Positions 16,490 through 26,339 of a DNA stretch of 35,158 bases are shown one piece after another. Source of the DNA: Taibaiella sp. (lineage in GTDB: Bacteria > Bacteroidota > Bacteroidia > Chitinophagales > Chitinophagaceae); contig JAIOYR010000038.1 of NCBI GenBank assembly GCA_021740995.1, forward strand, positions 1 to 35,158. The letters run 5' to 3'. The notes under the pieces were generated by a model. The model had not been told where the DNA came from. It searched no databases and worked only from the letters and a program-made list of their open reading frames with translations. Position 1 is the first letter of the stretch. Every line of letters begins with the position of its first letter. Both the position numbers and the translations under genes were made by a program.

Positions 16490-17140
16490 CTAAGCTCGCT
16501 GATACCATAACAGTAACTCTGTTCTGGATTTTATATGTAGTTTTGTGTAAATGTTTTCAACATGTTTTTTTACGGTAAAAGGACTAATGAACAGGCCTTC
16601 TGCTATTTTCTGAATATTTTGCCCTTCTGCCATCATTTCCAGTATTTCCAGTTCACGTTTTGTTAGTTCCTCCTGATTCTCGGTGTAGAATATCTGTTTG
16701 CCAGGCTTATAGCCGGTTACCATCATTTCCATTGCTTTTCGGGCTATAGCAGGCGACATAGGAATTCCGCCTTCCAAAACATCTTTAAAGGCGTCCATCA
16801 TTCGTGGAAGTGTTTCATCTTTGAGTAGATAGCCCGAGGCACCTGACTTAATCGCATTGAAAATATTTACCTCATTGTCGAAGACAGTGAGCATTATTAT
16901 TTTGATATCGCTGTAGAGATCTTTTACTTTAAATGTTGTTTCTATGCCATTCATTTCCGGCATTTCTATATCCATTAGTATTATTTGGGGGCGGATACGG
17001 CGGCTGTTTAGCCATTCGAGCGCCTCTTTCCCTCTGTCGGCGATAAACAGTATCTCTACCTCGCCGGTCAGCAGCAGTTTTTCGGCTATTTGTTGCGATA
17101 TGCGGTCATTGTCGTCAACTATACCTATCTGATATTTCAT
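16490..17140 (-). CDS. NarL/LuxR-family response regulator
   Basis: 216 residues from ATG at 17140; the upstream in-frame start at 17182 would add a non-conserved leader. Receiver domain about 1-120: the acidic pair D9 and D10 in IVDDND, phosphoacceptor D57 in ILMDIEMPEMNG, and the Lys of GYLLKDE. The C-terminal LuxR helix-turn-helix is LTKRELEILEMMAEGQNIQ ... FISPFTVKKHVENIYTKL. It is the DNA-binding output of the two sensor kinase genes directly upstream; the last kinase ends 97 bp before it and all three are on the minus strand. No other regulator is present between or beside them. Confidence 0.94.
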   Translation of the reverse strand: MKYQIGIVDDNDRISQQIAEKLLLTGEVEILFIADRGKEALEWLNSRRIRPQIILMDIEMPEMNGIETTFKVKDLYSDIKIIMLTVFDNEVNIFNAIKSGASGYLLKDETLPRMMDAFKDVLEGGIPMSPAIARKAMEMMVTGYKPGKQIFYTENQEELTKRELEILEMMAEGQNIQKIAEGLFISPFTVKKHVENIYTKLHIKSRTELLLWYQRA

Positions 17141-17237
17141 TTGGTAGCTTTGTATCGTGAATGAAAAATAAATATACTGCAATTTTACTACTTGTCTTTA
17201 TAGCCAGCAATGCGCCATTTAGCGTATTTTTCTTTTG

Positions 17238-20234
17238 TTATACTATTTCGATTTCTACACCAACTCTTGTGCCCCTTCCGGCTGCCGACACAAGTGTGTA
17301 CTTAGCTCCCATCTCAATGGCTCTTGCTTCCATAGTTTGTCTGCCATTGCCTTTTTTATCACTCATATCAAAACCCTGTCCATTATCTTCAACAGTTACC
17401 GTCAGCAGCTTTTCGGTACACTTGTAGTCTATTGCCAGTTCGCTGGCATGTGCATGCTTCAATACATTGTGTACTGCTTCCTGCATTATTCTGAAGAGAT
17501 TGAGGCTTCTTATTGGGTCCAGTGATATATCTGTGTTTATCTCCCGGTGAATGCGGTACCGTATACCCGGAAATTCTCCCAGAATATTTTCAAGCCATTT
17601 TTCAAAACGGGATATCAGCACCGATGCCGCAATTGTTTCGCTATTCAATGCCCATATAGAATCGCGCAGTTGTTGCATACTCTCCCGTGCCGATGATTGC
17701 ATTTTTTCAATCTTTTTTTCCAGGATTGCAGTCTCCTTTTTTTGCAGCAGTATATTCGAAGATTCCAACCCAGTAATCAGGTAGGTGAGCTGGCTGCCCA
17801 CATTATCATGCAGTTCTCTCGATATACGAATTCTCTCTCTTGACAATCTCTGCTCGTCTTCCAGCTTTTTTAGCTTCCACTTTAGCTGCAGTTGCGAGAA
17901 AAACCGAACCACAAATACCAGTATCGTTACGGCGATCGTCAGCATCAGTAGCTTGAACAATAAAGTCTGCCAAAAGTAGGGTAGTGCTTTAATACTTATA
18001 CTTACGGGGGCTACCCATATTACATTTTGAGCATCAGTAGCCATCACACGTAGCGTATATTCGCCGGGACTTATTGAATTGTAACGAATGTGCCATTCGC
18101 CTTTTGCCATATTGTGCCATTCCTCATCCAGCCCCTCAAGTTTGTACTTTATCTGCCAGTTTGCAGCACCGGCATATCCGGCTATTGCTATGTCAAAATC
18201 TAGCACGTCTTCTCCTTTTTGTAAAGTGAACTGCCTTACAACCTGATGGCCCTTCATCACCAGTAGTGCCGATGTATCGTAAAAGCAATCGCGAAGTTTG
18301 GTACGGTCTATTATGACCACACCATTGGAGCCCGAGGCCATTACAAGGCTATCGTCCATTCGCAAAGCCTGCTGATTAAAATCGTCTATAGGCATGCCGC
18401 AACTGCTGTTGATAAGTCTGGATCTGCCTGAAGGAATATGATACAGGCACATGCCGTTACTGGTGGTAATCAACAGGTTATCTTTATCAACATTGCCGAT
18501 GCAATAGATGTTGGTAATATCGGTTATCAGTGGTACAGAAACAAAACTATCTGCTTTGTTCAGCCTGTATATTCCACCGCCCATAGTGGCTACATAAAGC
18601 CGGCTATCTCCAGCTTTTTTAATGTCAAGAATTACCGTATTGCCTAGTCCGCTTTCGCCTTTATAGGTCTTAATAAAATTAAAGTTGCTGTCAAGAACAG
18701 ATACTCCCTTACCCGAGCCTATCCACACCTTTTTATACTCGTCAACATAAGAAGAATAGAATCCTGTCTTCTCTAGTGTTCCCGGTTCTTTTCCCGACCC
18801 CGGTAGCCCGTCTTTATATAATTCTCCTATTTCACCTTCCCTCCGCCTGAAGTAGTACAAGCCTTTAAATCCATTTATCAGATAGTCGTTTTCTGACAGC
18901 GAAATGGCAGTAGAAAAACTCACGTTGGTAAAATCTTTAGTGTAGGCACCAAAATACCTGTTGAACGTATCAAATGTTCTGAACCGATAAGTTGAGGGGT
19001 TGAACAGCCATGACCCTTGCCCATTAGTAAGTAGCAGCAGTTCTTCTTTGTTCCATTTTTTGAAGTACATCGGCTCGAAAAAATCTAACCCTTTGGGTCG
19101 GATCCCGGGCCTGTAATTTATGGTATGCTCCTTGTAGCGAATTGCGCATATACCCTTCTCGGACGAGGCCAGCACCTGCTTATTGGTGGTGTCGTTATAT
19201 GATAGCCACAATCTTCCTGCACCGGTCATTGTTGCCGATATATACCGAAGTGGCCAGGCATTAGCCGGAAGTACGCTGATGCTAATACCATCCTCCGATA
19301 TCCATATGTTTTTACGCATATCTTCTACCACACAGTTATAGAAGTGGGCATGAAGTGCTGACGGATTTTTATCATCGGTCAAAAAATTTACAGCTGCCGT
19401 ATCTGACAGATTGCGCAGTATGCTGATACCCGCAGGATGCCGAACCACCAGTTCTCCATCGTTTAATATAGAGATGCGTGTGCGTGGAGACAAATAGTCC
19501 CAAGAAGGTCGCACGGGCAATGTGTCTGTCTTTTGGTTTTTAGGGCTGCAGGTTACAACACCCGCTTCAGTAAGCATCACCAAAGCACTTATCCTTCTAT
19601 TATATTTTACATCTCTTATAAATGGGGCCGTGTATACCGGCTTGTACTGACGTCCCTGCACCTGGCATACTGCTGTCATCTTCCCTGTAAGCACATATAC
19701 GTTGCCTTCTTCGTCCATAGTCATTTCTTCTATTGTCGGAAAAGTACATTTGGCAGTTACATTTAAGCCTGTATCAGAAATTTTACAGCTGAGTACGCCG
19801 TCACTAACCCCTACATATACCCACCCCTTGGCTGTATCAACCTCTATTAATCCTAGCCCAATGGTCGATGCTTTGCCATACATTATTTGCTGCTTGCCTG
19901 TTGAGGGATTGTACGTGTAAATATGAGACCGGGTGGCCACCCAAAGAATACCCCCTGAGCCCCATCGCAATGCATTTACAAACGGATTGATTCCCTTTTC
20001 TACCTGCCCGTCTATTTTTATTTGTATGTAACGTCTGCCATCAAATACCTCCAGCCCGCCATGTGTACCTAAATACATAAGTCCGGTGCCATCTCCCGCC
20101 ATGCATAATATGTTTTTGTTGGCCATGCCGGCATTACTGAGATGCCGCCATGCCTGTAGCTGCGCTATCGCTATAGCACCCGGCCTCATCAGGCAAACTG
20201 TTAGAAGTAGTATTCGCAGAAAAAGGGGCATCAT
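17238..20234 (-). CDS. Sensor histidine kinase with Reg_prop propeller and Y_Y_Y domain (copy 1)
   Basis: 998 residues. Signal peptide (about 1-24), then a long periplasmic region with propeller-type repeats (phrases such as GILWVATRSHIYTYNPSTG and KKVWIGSGKGVSVLD), a Y_Y_Y domain (WHIRYNSISPGEYTLRVMAT), one membrane segment (about 757-780), a short coiled coil, the HisKA_3 dimerisation helix with phospho-site H809 in SRELHDNVGSQLTYL, and the HATPase at the end (EAVHNVLKHAHASE, VEDNGQGFD). It lacks the receiver and AraC output of hybrid regulators. It is a close paralogue of the gene upstream, whose end is 35 bp away. Ligand unknown; glycan sensing is typical of such propellers. Confidence 0.94.
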   Translation of the reverse strand: MMPLFLRILLLTVCLMRPGAIAIAQLQAWRHLSNAGMANKNILCMAGDGTGLMYLGTHGGLEVFDGRRYIQIKIDGQVEKGINPFVNALRWGSGGILWVATRSHIYTYNPSTGKQQIMYGKASTIGLGLIEVDTAKGWVYVGVSDGVLSCKISDTGLNVTAKCTFPTIEEMTMDEEGNVYVLTGKMTAVCQVQGRQYKPVYTAPFIRDVKYNRRISALVMLTEAGVVTCSPKNQKTDTLPVRPSWDYLSPRTRISILNDGELVVRHPAGISILRNLSDTAAVNFLTDDKNPSALHAHFYNCVVEDMRKNIWISEDGISISVLPANAWPLRYISATMTGAGRLWLSYNDTTNKQVLASSEKGICAIRYKEHTINYRPGIRPKGLDFFEPMYFKKWNKEELLLLTNGQGSWLFNPSTYRFRTFDTFNRYFGAYTKDFTNVSFSTAISLSENDYLINGFKGLYYFRRREGEIGELYKDGLPGSGKEPGTLEKTGFYSSYVDEYKKVWIGSGKGVSVLDSNFNFIKTYKGESGLGNTVILDIKKAGDSRLYVATMGGGIYRLNKADSFVSVPLITDITNIYCIGNVDKDNLLITTSNGMCLYHIPSGRSRLINSSCGMPIDDFNQQALRMDDSLVMASGSNGVVIIDRTKLRDCFYDTSALLVMKGHQVVRQFTLQKGEDVLDFDIAIAGYAGAANWQIKYKLEGLDEEWHNMAKGEWHIRYNSISPGEYTLRVMATDAQNVIWVAPVSISIKALPYFWQTLLFKLLMLTIAVTILVFVVRFFSQLQLKWKLKKLEDEQRLSRERIRISRELHDNVGSQLTYLITGLESSNILLQKKETAILEKKIEKMQSSARESMQQLRDSIWALNSETIAASVLISRFEKWLENILGEFPGIRYRIHREINTDISLDPIRSLNLFRIMQEAVHNVLKHAHASELAIDYKCTEKLLTVTVEDNGQGFDMSDKKGNGRQTMEARAIEMGAKYTLVSAAGRGTRVGVEIEIV

Positions 20235-20269
20235 TGAAATATAGCCCCAAATTAATGATTTGTATGGAA

Positions 20270-23257
20270 TTATAATGCAATTGAAAGCGCCACTTTTGTA
20301 CCCTTGCCCGGCGAAGACGTAAGTGTAAACGTGACTCCCGCTTCTTCAGCCCTGCTTAGCATAGTTTTTCTACCATTACCTTTCTTTAGCTCTGTGTCAA
20401 ACCCCGATCCGTTGTCTTCAATCACAATCTGCAGGTTTTGGGTATTACTGGTATAGGTAATTGTTAGTTGGGTAGCATTTGAATGTTTTAATACATTGTG
20501 TACTGCCTCTTGCATAATACGGAATATATTAAGACTCTTTATTGGGTCAAGTGTATGGTCTGTGTTTATCTCGTTGCCTATTTCATAGATGATTTGTGGT
20601 TGCACCTCCATGATATTTGTGAGCCAGGTTTTGAACCTGCTCAACAGTACAGAAGCCTGCACAGACTCATGATTCAATGCCCATATACTGTCGCGCAACT
20701 GCTGCATACTGTCCCGGGCAGACAGCTGCATCTTACTTATTTTGTATTTCAGCTTTTCTGTATCCTGCCTTTCCAGCAATATATCTGATGATTCCAATCC
20801 GCTAATAAGATAGGTAAGCTGGCTACCTACATTGTCATGCAGCTCTCTCGATATACGTATGCGTTCACGGGCTACTTTTTGCTCATCTTGCAGTTTCTTC
20901 AGCTTCCAGCGCAGTTGCAGTTGCGAGAAAAAACGAACCACAATTACCAGCAATACAAGACCAACCAGCGCCATTAGAATTCTGAACCACATCGTTTGCC
21001 AGAAATACGGCAGGGCAGTTATCTTTATAGATATCGGTGCGGCCCATACTACATTTTGTTCATCTGTAGCCTCTATAAGCAGCGCATAGTTTCCCGGGTT
21101 TATGGAGTTGTACCTTATGTGCCATTCGGCTTTGGCCATATACTTCCATTCTTCATCCAGTCCTTCCAGCTTGTACCTTACGCTCCAGTTGGCAGCACTG
21201 GCATAGCCAGGTATGCATACATCAAAGTTCAGCGACTGTTCACCTTTTTTCAGTGTGAAATGGTCTATTGTCAATTTCCCGTTCATCACTACCAGTTTAG
21301 CCGTATCGCTGAAACCCTGCAATATCTTATCGCGGTCTATAATCACAAATCCTTTGGCGCCGGATGCCATTACAAACTGTCTGTCCAGAATCAATGCCCC
21401 CTGATTGAAATCGCCAATAGGCATGCCGTAACCCGCATTTATCAGTTTAGATTTTCTGGTTCGTGTATTGTATAGGCATAGCCCATTGCTCGTTGTGATA
21501 ATCAGATATTCTTTATCCAGTGCAGCTAAGCAGGAAATACTGTTGGGGTTGCCTGCCAGCGGTATGGATTCAAATGTATCTGCCTTCGTAAGATGAAAGG
21601 CGCCACTGCCTATTGTTGCCACATACATGTCACCATCGGCTGCCTGTGTTATGTCCATTACTACCGTGTTGCTCAATCCGTCTTTCCTGCCGTTTTTGTT
21701 TTTACCATACATCTTCAGAAATTTCTGCGTGCTGTCTACAACCAGTATTCCATAGTTGCTGCCATACCATATCTGCCTGTCTTTGTCTATGTACGACGAA
21801 ATTATTTCAGGTTTGCCCGGATTGCCTTCATTGAAAATTCTGGAGGCACTATCAGTCAGCAGTTCTGTTACTTTGCCATCCTGCCTGGTGTACAGAAAAG
21901 TTCCGTCCATTCCATGCAGCATAATTTTACGCTCATCTATCCGCTGCCCGCCCCAGCACACCCACTCTTTCCTATACTTATTTATGGCCGCAAACGGGAC
22001 GAATTGATAAGTTTTCAGATTGAACAACCATGTACCGCCTCCATTGGTTCCCAGCAGCAGTTCTTCTTTATTCCAGGGAGTGTAAAAGAGGAATTCAAAA
22101 AACTTCTTTTCAGTCACCGGTCTGATGCCCGTTTTATAGTTCAACCGGTTGCTTTCATAGTAAGTAGCTACTGCACCATTCTCGGTGGAGGTGAGTACCT
22201 GCTTATTCAGTGTGTCGTGGAATGATTTCCATAGCCGGGCCCCTCCCGCCATCTTTGCTGAAATGAATCTTGTATGCCTGCTGTTTGCGGGTAGCACGCT
22301 AATGCTTGTCCCGTCCTCCGACACCCACAAATTCTTTCTGCTGTCTGAAAATGCGTAGTTTATATAATTCAATTGGATAGATGCAGGATTCTTTTCATCG
22401 TTTGTAAAGTGCCTTGCCAGTGTATCATACAGATCATGTAACAATGCAGCACCCCCACCATGCTGTATCAACAGTTCATCGTCAGCCAAAGTGGTTAGTC
22501 TCGTCCTCGATTGCCGGTATGGCCATTCAGGTTTTACAGGCAACAGTTCTGATTTTCTGCTGGCTACATCCACTTTTATCAGCCCTTTCGCTGTCATCAA
22601 TACCAAAACATTATGCTTTGGCAGAAAGGCTATGTCCTTTATAAAAGAGTCTGTATATACGGTGCTTAGCATATTGCCGTCTATCATAAAGACGTTCTTT
22701 TTGTCCTTGGCCACTGCATATATCCTGCCATCGCTGTCTATTGCAGTTTCATTCACCGTAGCAAAATCATATTTCTTTACCGGTGTCAGCCCCGTATCCG
22801 AGACCTTGCAGGAGGTGATACCGTCATTGCGCACCAGATACAGTCGCTGCCGCGCTGTATCCAGCTCCATTGTGTTAATATTCAGCGATGAAGGCTCTTT
22901 GTAAACAAGCTTCATCGCTCCGTTGGCAGGATTGTAAGTGAGAATGTGAGAACGGGTATTTATCCAGAGTATTCCGCCTCGTCCCCAGCATAGCTGGTTC
23001 ACGAATGGGTTGATTCCATTTTGTATGTAATCAGGTATGGTTAGTGCTATAAATCTACGGCCATCATACAACTCCGGTCCGCCCTGTGTACCCAGATAGA
23101 GCATGCCTGATGCGTCTGCAGTCATGCACATCACATTCTTGTTAGCCATTCCATCCGTATTGATATGCCGCCATACCTGCAGCTGCCCGCTCGTATGGAT
23201 GCTCCAGAATAAAAAGCTTAGCATAAAAACAAAATATGGGTATACTCTGGCAGCCAT
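20270..23257 (-). CDS. Sensor histidine kinase with Reg_prop propeller and Y_Y_Y domain (copy 2)
   Basis: 995 residues, the same architecture as the downstream copy: signal peptide, propeller repeats (GILWINTRSHILTYNPANG, RQIWYGSNYGILVVDS), Y_Y_Y (WHIRYNSINPGNYALLIEAT), membrane segment, HisKA_3 with H807 in SRELHDNVGSQLTYLISGLE, HATPase (EAVHNVLKHSNATQ, IEDNGSGFD). The two proteins align from end to end almost without gaps; the cytoplasmic parts and the first 60 residues are nearly the same, while the middle of the sensor region differs more. First gene of the three-gene two-component unit. All catalytic motifs are intact, so it is not a decayed duplicate. Confidence 0.94.
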   Translation of the reverse strand: MAARVYPYFVFMLSFLFWSIHTSGQLQVWRHINTDGMANKNVMCMTADASGMLYLGTQGGPELYDGRRFIALTIPDYIQNGINPFVNQLCWGRGGILWINTRSHILTYNPANGAMKLVYKEPSSLNINTMELDTARQRLYLVRNDGITSCKVSDTGLTPVKKYDFATVNETAIDSDGRIYAVAKDKKNVFMIDGNMLSTVYTDSFIKDIAFLPKHNVLVLMTAKGLIKVDVASRKSELLPVKPEWPYRQSRTRLTTLADDELLIQHGGGAALLHDLYDTLARHFTNDEKNPASIQLNYINYAFSDSRKNLWVSEDGTSISVLPANSRHTRFISAKMAGGARLWKSFHDTLNKQVLTSTENGAVATYYESNRLNYKTGIRPVTEKKFFEFLFYTPWNKEELLLGTNGGGTWLFNLKTYQFVPFAAINKYRKEWVCWGGQRIDERKIMLHGMDGTFLYTRQDGKVTELLTDSASRIFNEGNPGKPEIISSYIDKDRQIWYGSNYGILVVDSTQKFLKMYGKNKNGRKDGLSNTVVMDITQAADGDMYVATIGSGAFHLTKADTFESIPLAGNPNSISCLAALDKEYLIITTSNGLCLYNTRTRKSKLINAGYGMPIGDFNQGALILDRQFVMASGAKGFVIIDRDKILQGFSDTAKLVVMNGKLTIDHFTLKKGEQSLNFDVCIPGYASAANWSVRYKLEGLDEEWKYMAKAEWHIRYNSINPGNYALLIEATDEQNVVWAAPISIKITALPYFWQTMWFRILMALVGLVLLVIVVRFFSQLQLRWKLKKLQDEQKVARERIRISRELHDNVGSQLTYLISGLESSDILLERQDTEKLKYKISKMQLSARDSMQQLRDSIWALNHESVQASVLLSRFKTWLTNIMEVQPQIIYEIGNEINTDHTLDPIKSLNIFRIMQEAVHNVLKHSNATQLTITYTSNTQNLQIVIEDNGSGFDTELKKGNGRKTMLSRAEEAGVTFTLTSSPGKGTKVALSIAL

Positions 23258-23342
23258 TAGTTGAATCTATGTCACTAAAGTAGAAATTTGAGATAAGAAT
23301 TAGTTGATTTATTTCATCTGGCAGCAATATTCCAACAACCTT

Positions 23343-26222
23343 CTACATATACCTCCCCGTATAGCTCTCTTTCACCTTCTTCAGTCCCTCAGGTGGTCCT
23401 TCGTATAGCAGATAGCCGCCCGCTATGCCACCTTCGGGTCCCATATCTATTACATGGTCTGCGCACTTTATTACATCAGTATTATGCTCTACCACCAGTA
23501 TAGAGTGCCCCTGCTCTATCAGCGCATCAAAAGATTGCAACAGCTTTTTTATGTCGTGAACATGTAGCCCTGTAGTAGGCTCGTCAAATATAAATAATAC
23601 CTTTTCCCGCATCTTTCCCCTTCCCAGAAACGATGCCAGTTTCACACGCTGTGCCTCGCCGCCGCTCAGGGTATTGCTGCTCTGTCCCAGTTTCACATAC
23701 CCCAGCCCCACATCGCTTAGTGGTTGTATTGCAGCCGCCAGTTTCTTTTCGTCGGCAAAAAACTCAATTGCCTGGTCTACACTCATATCCAGCACATCAT
23801 ACACACTTTTTGTCCGGTAGGTTACTTCCAGCACCTCATCTTTAAATCGTTTTCCTTTGCACGATTCGCACAGCAGGTGCACATCTGCCAGAAACTGCAT
23901 TTCCACCACTACTTCGCCCTCTCCCTTGCAGGTATCACACCTGCCACCATCGGTATTAAATGAAAAATGTTTTTCTTCAAAGCCCCTCATCTTTGAGAGT
24001 GGTTGTTTTGCATACAGCTTCCGTATTTCATCGTATGCCTTTATATACGTTACCGGGTTGCTTCTAGACGATTTGCCTATCGGGTTTTGGTCTACTTGCT
24101 CTACCAGTTTTATGTTTTTCAGGTCGCCGCTCAGGCTTCTGTACAGTCCGGGCCGGTCGCCACCTTCACCGTAATGCTTCATCAGTGCAGGGTAGAGGGT
24201 TTGTTTCACCAGCGTGGTTTTGCCGCTGCCACTTACACCCGTTACCACACACAGCACATTCAGTGGAAAGTCTACACTTATATCTTTCAGATTATTCTGC
24301 CTGCACCCTTCTATTCTTATCTTGCCGGTGGGCTTACGCCTTATAGCTGGTGGTTCTATGCTCATTTCGCCACTCAGATACTTGCCTGTCAGGCTGGCTT
24401 TATTTTTTATCAGTTCCTTATAGGTTCCGGCAGCCACTACTTCGCCACCCAGATGGCTGGCAAAGGGTCCCATATCTATGATGTAGTCGGCCTCCCGCAT
24501 CATCATCTCATCGTGCTCTACTACTACTACTGTATTGCCCAGGTCTCTCAGCGACTTGAGTACGCCTATCAGCCGCTCTGTATCACGGCTATGCAGCCCT
24601 ATGCTTGGTTCGTCCAATATGTACAGTGAGTCTGTAAGGTTGCTACCCAGAAATTTAGTAAGTTGTATTCGCTGGCTCTCCCCGCCCGATAGTGTATTGG
24701 CAAGCCTGCTCAGTGTCAGGTAGCCCAGCCCCACATCGAGCAGGGTTTTCATGCGTTGGTTTACCTCTATCAGTATCCTTTTTGCTATAGCAGCATCATG
24801 CTCATTTAGTTTTATGTTTTGCAGCCACTCATACAGTTGGTCTGTTGGCTTAAACATCAGGTCGGCAATAGTAGCACCATTTACCTTTACATACAGGGCT
24901 TCTTTGCGCAGGCGTGTGCCCTTACACACCGGGCAGGTGGTGCGGCCACGGTATCTTGCCTGCATCACCCGGTATTGCACCTTGTATAGGTTTTGCTCTA
25001 CCATCCCGAAAAAGTCATTGATGCCATTTACATCTTTATTGCCCTCCCAGAGCAGTTGCAGTTCTGCAGCACTCAGTTCGGCTATCGGTTTATGTATCGG
25101 GAAATCATATTTCGATGCCTTACGTATAAATTCATGCTGCCATTCGCTCATCTTCTCTCCCCGCCAGCAAGCTACTGCACTGCTGTATACGCTCTGCGCC
25201 TTGTCTGGTATCACCAGCCCTTCATCTATACCCAGCACCTGCCCAAAACCCTCACATTTAGGGCATGCACCAAAGGGATTATTGAAGGAGAATAGATTGG
25301 GAGTTGGTTCGTCAAATATTATGTCATCAGACTCAAAACGGTTGTTGAAGGTGTGTATCTTTTTGCCGTCTACCTCCACCAGACATTCGCCCTCACTTTC
25401 GTAAAATGCCGTCTGTATACTATCTGCCAGCCTGTGCAGGTCATCTTCGTCAAAAGGGTCTTTTACTACTATCCGGTCTATAAGCAGGTTTACAGATGCT
25501 TTGCCAAGCGATACTGTGCCGGCCAGTACATCTTCTATGCGTATCGGTTTTTCGTCTGCTTTGGGTGCATATATCCTGCTGAATCCTTTTTGCATCAGTA
25601 TGTTCAGCTCTTCTTCCATCGTGCGCTTGTACCGCAGTACCAGCGGCACTATAAACTGCACTTTTACTCCTTTTTCCAGTGATTGCACAAACTCAACCAC
25701 ATCCGTTACCGTATCTTTCTTTACTTCCCTTCCGCTTACAGGTGAATAGGTCTTACCTGTACGGGCAAACAGCAACCGTAGATAATCATATATTTCCGTC
25801 ATGCTGCCCACCGTGCTTCGTGGGGTGCGGGTGGTTACTTTTTGCTCTATAGCTATTGCCGGGCATATACCTCTTATGTAGTCTACATCGGGTTTGTCCA
25901 TCCGCATCAGAAACTGGCGTGCGTAGGCACTAAGGCTCTCGGCATAGCGCCGCTGCCCTTCAGCAAACAGCGTATCCATAGTCAGCGACGACTTGCCACT
26001 GCCACTCACACCCGTTACTACCACTAGCTTATTGCGGGGTATAGCCACGTCCACATTCTTCAGATTGTGCATTCTGGCACCCTTTATGAATATGACATTA
26101 CTATCCGCTACACTATCGGCATCAGGAGTTGTTATTTTTTCAGTCTTTTTTGCTGCTTTTTCTTTGCCGGTACTCTTTTTCACTTCCGTTTCGGCACTCT
26201 TTTTCGTTTTCTTCTCTGCCAT
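23343..26222 (-). CDS. uvrA: Excinuclease ABC subunit A
   Basis: 959 residues. DNA-damage recognition ATPase of nucleotide excision repair, working with UvrB and UvrC. Two ABC modules: Walker A GVSGSGKSS (71-79) and GVSGSGKTT, signatures LSGGESQRIQL and LSGGEAQRVKL. The second zinc module is complete (CDTCKGEGEV ... CESCKGKRF), and CPVCKGTRLR is present. In the first zinc module only the distal pair C320/C323 (ACPKCEGFG) remains; the proximal CxxC, expected 24 residues earlier, is F296 and D299. A Lys-rich, disordered leader of about 40 residues precedes the fold. Own promoter with TAAATTTG 11 nt before the ATG. Confidence 0.97.
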   Translation of the reverse strand: MAEKKTKKSAETEVKKSTGKEKAAKKTEKITTPDADSVADSNVIFIKGARMHNLKNVDVAIPRNKLVVVTGVSGSGKSSLTMDTLFAEGQRRYAESLSAYARQFLMRMDKPDVDYIRGICPAIAIEQKVTTRTPRSTVGSMTEIYDYLRLLFARTGKTYSPVSGREVKKDTVTDVVEFVQSLEKGVKVQFIVPLVLRYKRTMEEELNILMQKGFSRIYAPKADEKPIRIEDVLAGTVSLGKASVNLLIDRIVVKDPFDEDDLHRLADSIQTAFYESEGECLVEVDGKKIHTFNNRFESDDIIFDEPTPNLFSFNNPFGACPKCEGFGQVLGIDEGLVIPDKAQSVYSSAVACWRGEKMSEWQHEFIRKASKYDFPIHKPIAELSAAELQLLWEGNKDVNGINDFFGMVEQNLYKVQYRVMQARYRGRTTCPVCKGTRLRKEALYVKVNGATIADLMFKPTDQLYEWLQNIKLNEHDAAIAKRILIEVNQRMKTLLDVGLGYLTLSRLANTLSGGESQRIQLTKFLGSNLTDSLYILDEPSIGLHSRDTERLIGVLKSLRDLGNTVVVVEHDEMMMREADYIIDMGPFASHLGGEVVAAGTYKELIKNKASLTGKYLSGEMSIEPPAIRRKPTGKIRIEGCRQNNLKDISVDFPLNVLCVVTGVSGSGKTTLVKQTLYPALMKHYGEGGDRPGLYRSLSGDLKNIKLVEQVDQNPIGKSSRSNPVTYIKAYDEIRKLYAKQPLSKMRGFEEKHFSFNTDGGRCDTCKGEGEVVVEMQFLADVHLLCESCKGKRFKDEVLEVTYRTKSVYDVLDMSVDQAIEFFADEKKLAAAIQPLSDVGLGYVKLGQSSNTLSGGEAQRVKLASFLGRGKMREKVLFIFDEPTTGLHVHDIKKLLQSFDALIEQGHSILVVEHNTDVIKCADHVIDMGPEGGIAGGYLLYEGPPEGLKKVKESYTGRYM

Positions 26223-26233
26223 ATCTGCTATTA

Positions 26234-26263
26234 CAAATTTACGGGGATTATGTCATACACCAA
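26234..26263 (-). promoter_or_regulatory. Promoter of uvrA
   Basis: On the minus strand TTG (26263-26261), 19 bp, then TAAATTTG (26241-26234), a full match to the Bacteroidota consensus; the ATG at 26222 follows after 11 nt, so the leader would be only a few bases long. No inverted repeat resembling a LexA box is seen here. Confidence 0.65.
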
Positions 26264-26339
26264 TGGAATGACTGCTAACGTAATCTTACAAACCCTTATC
26301 TCAATTTTTAAATTTACTTTTGCAGGAAACAGCCATACA

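Noticed and set aside
24003-25404. Several long plus-strand open frames
   Set aside because: All lie antisense to uvrA and read as low-complexity mirror translations.
26067-26339. Long N-terminal extension of the lipoprotein gene
   Set aside because: It would overlap uvrA and its promoter and would bury the lipoprotein signal peptide inside the protein.
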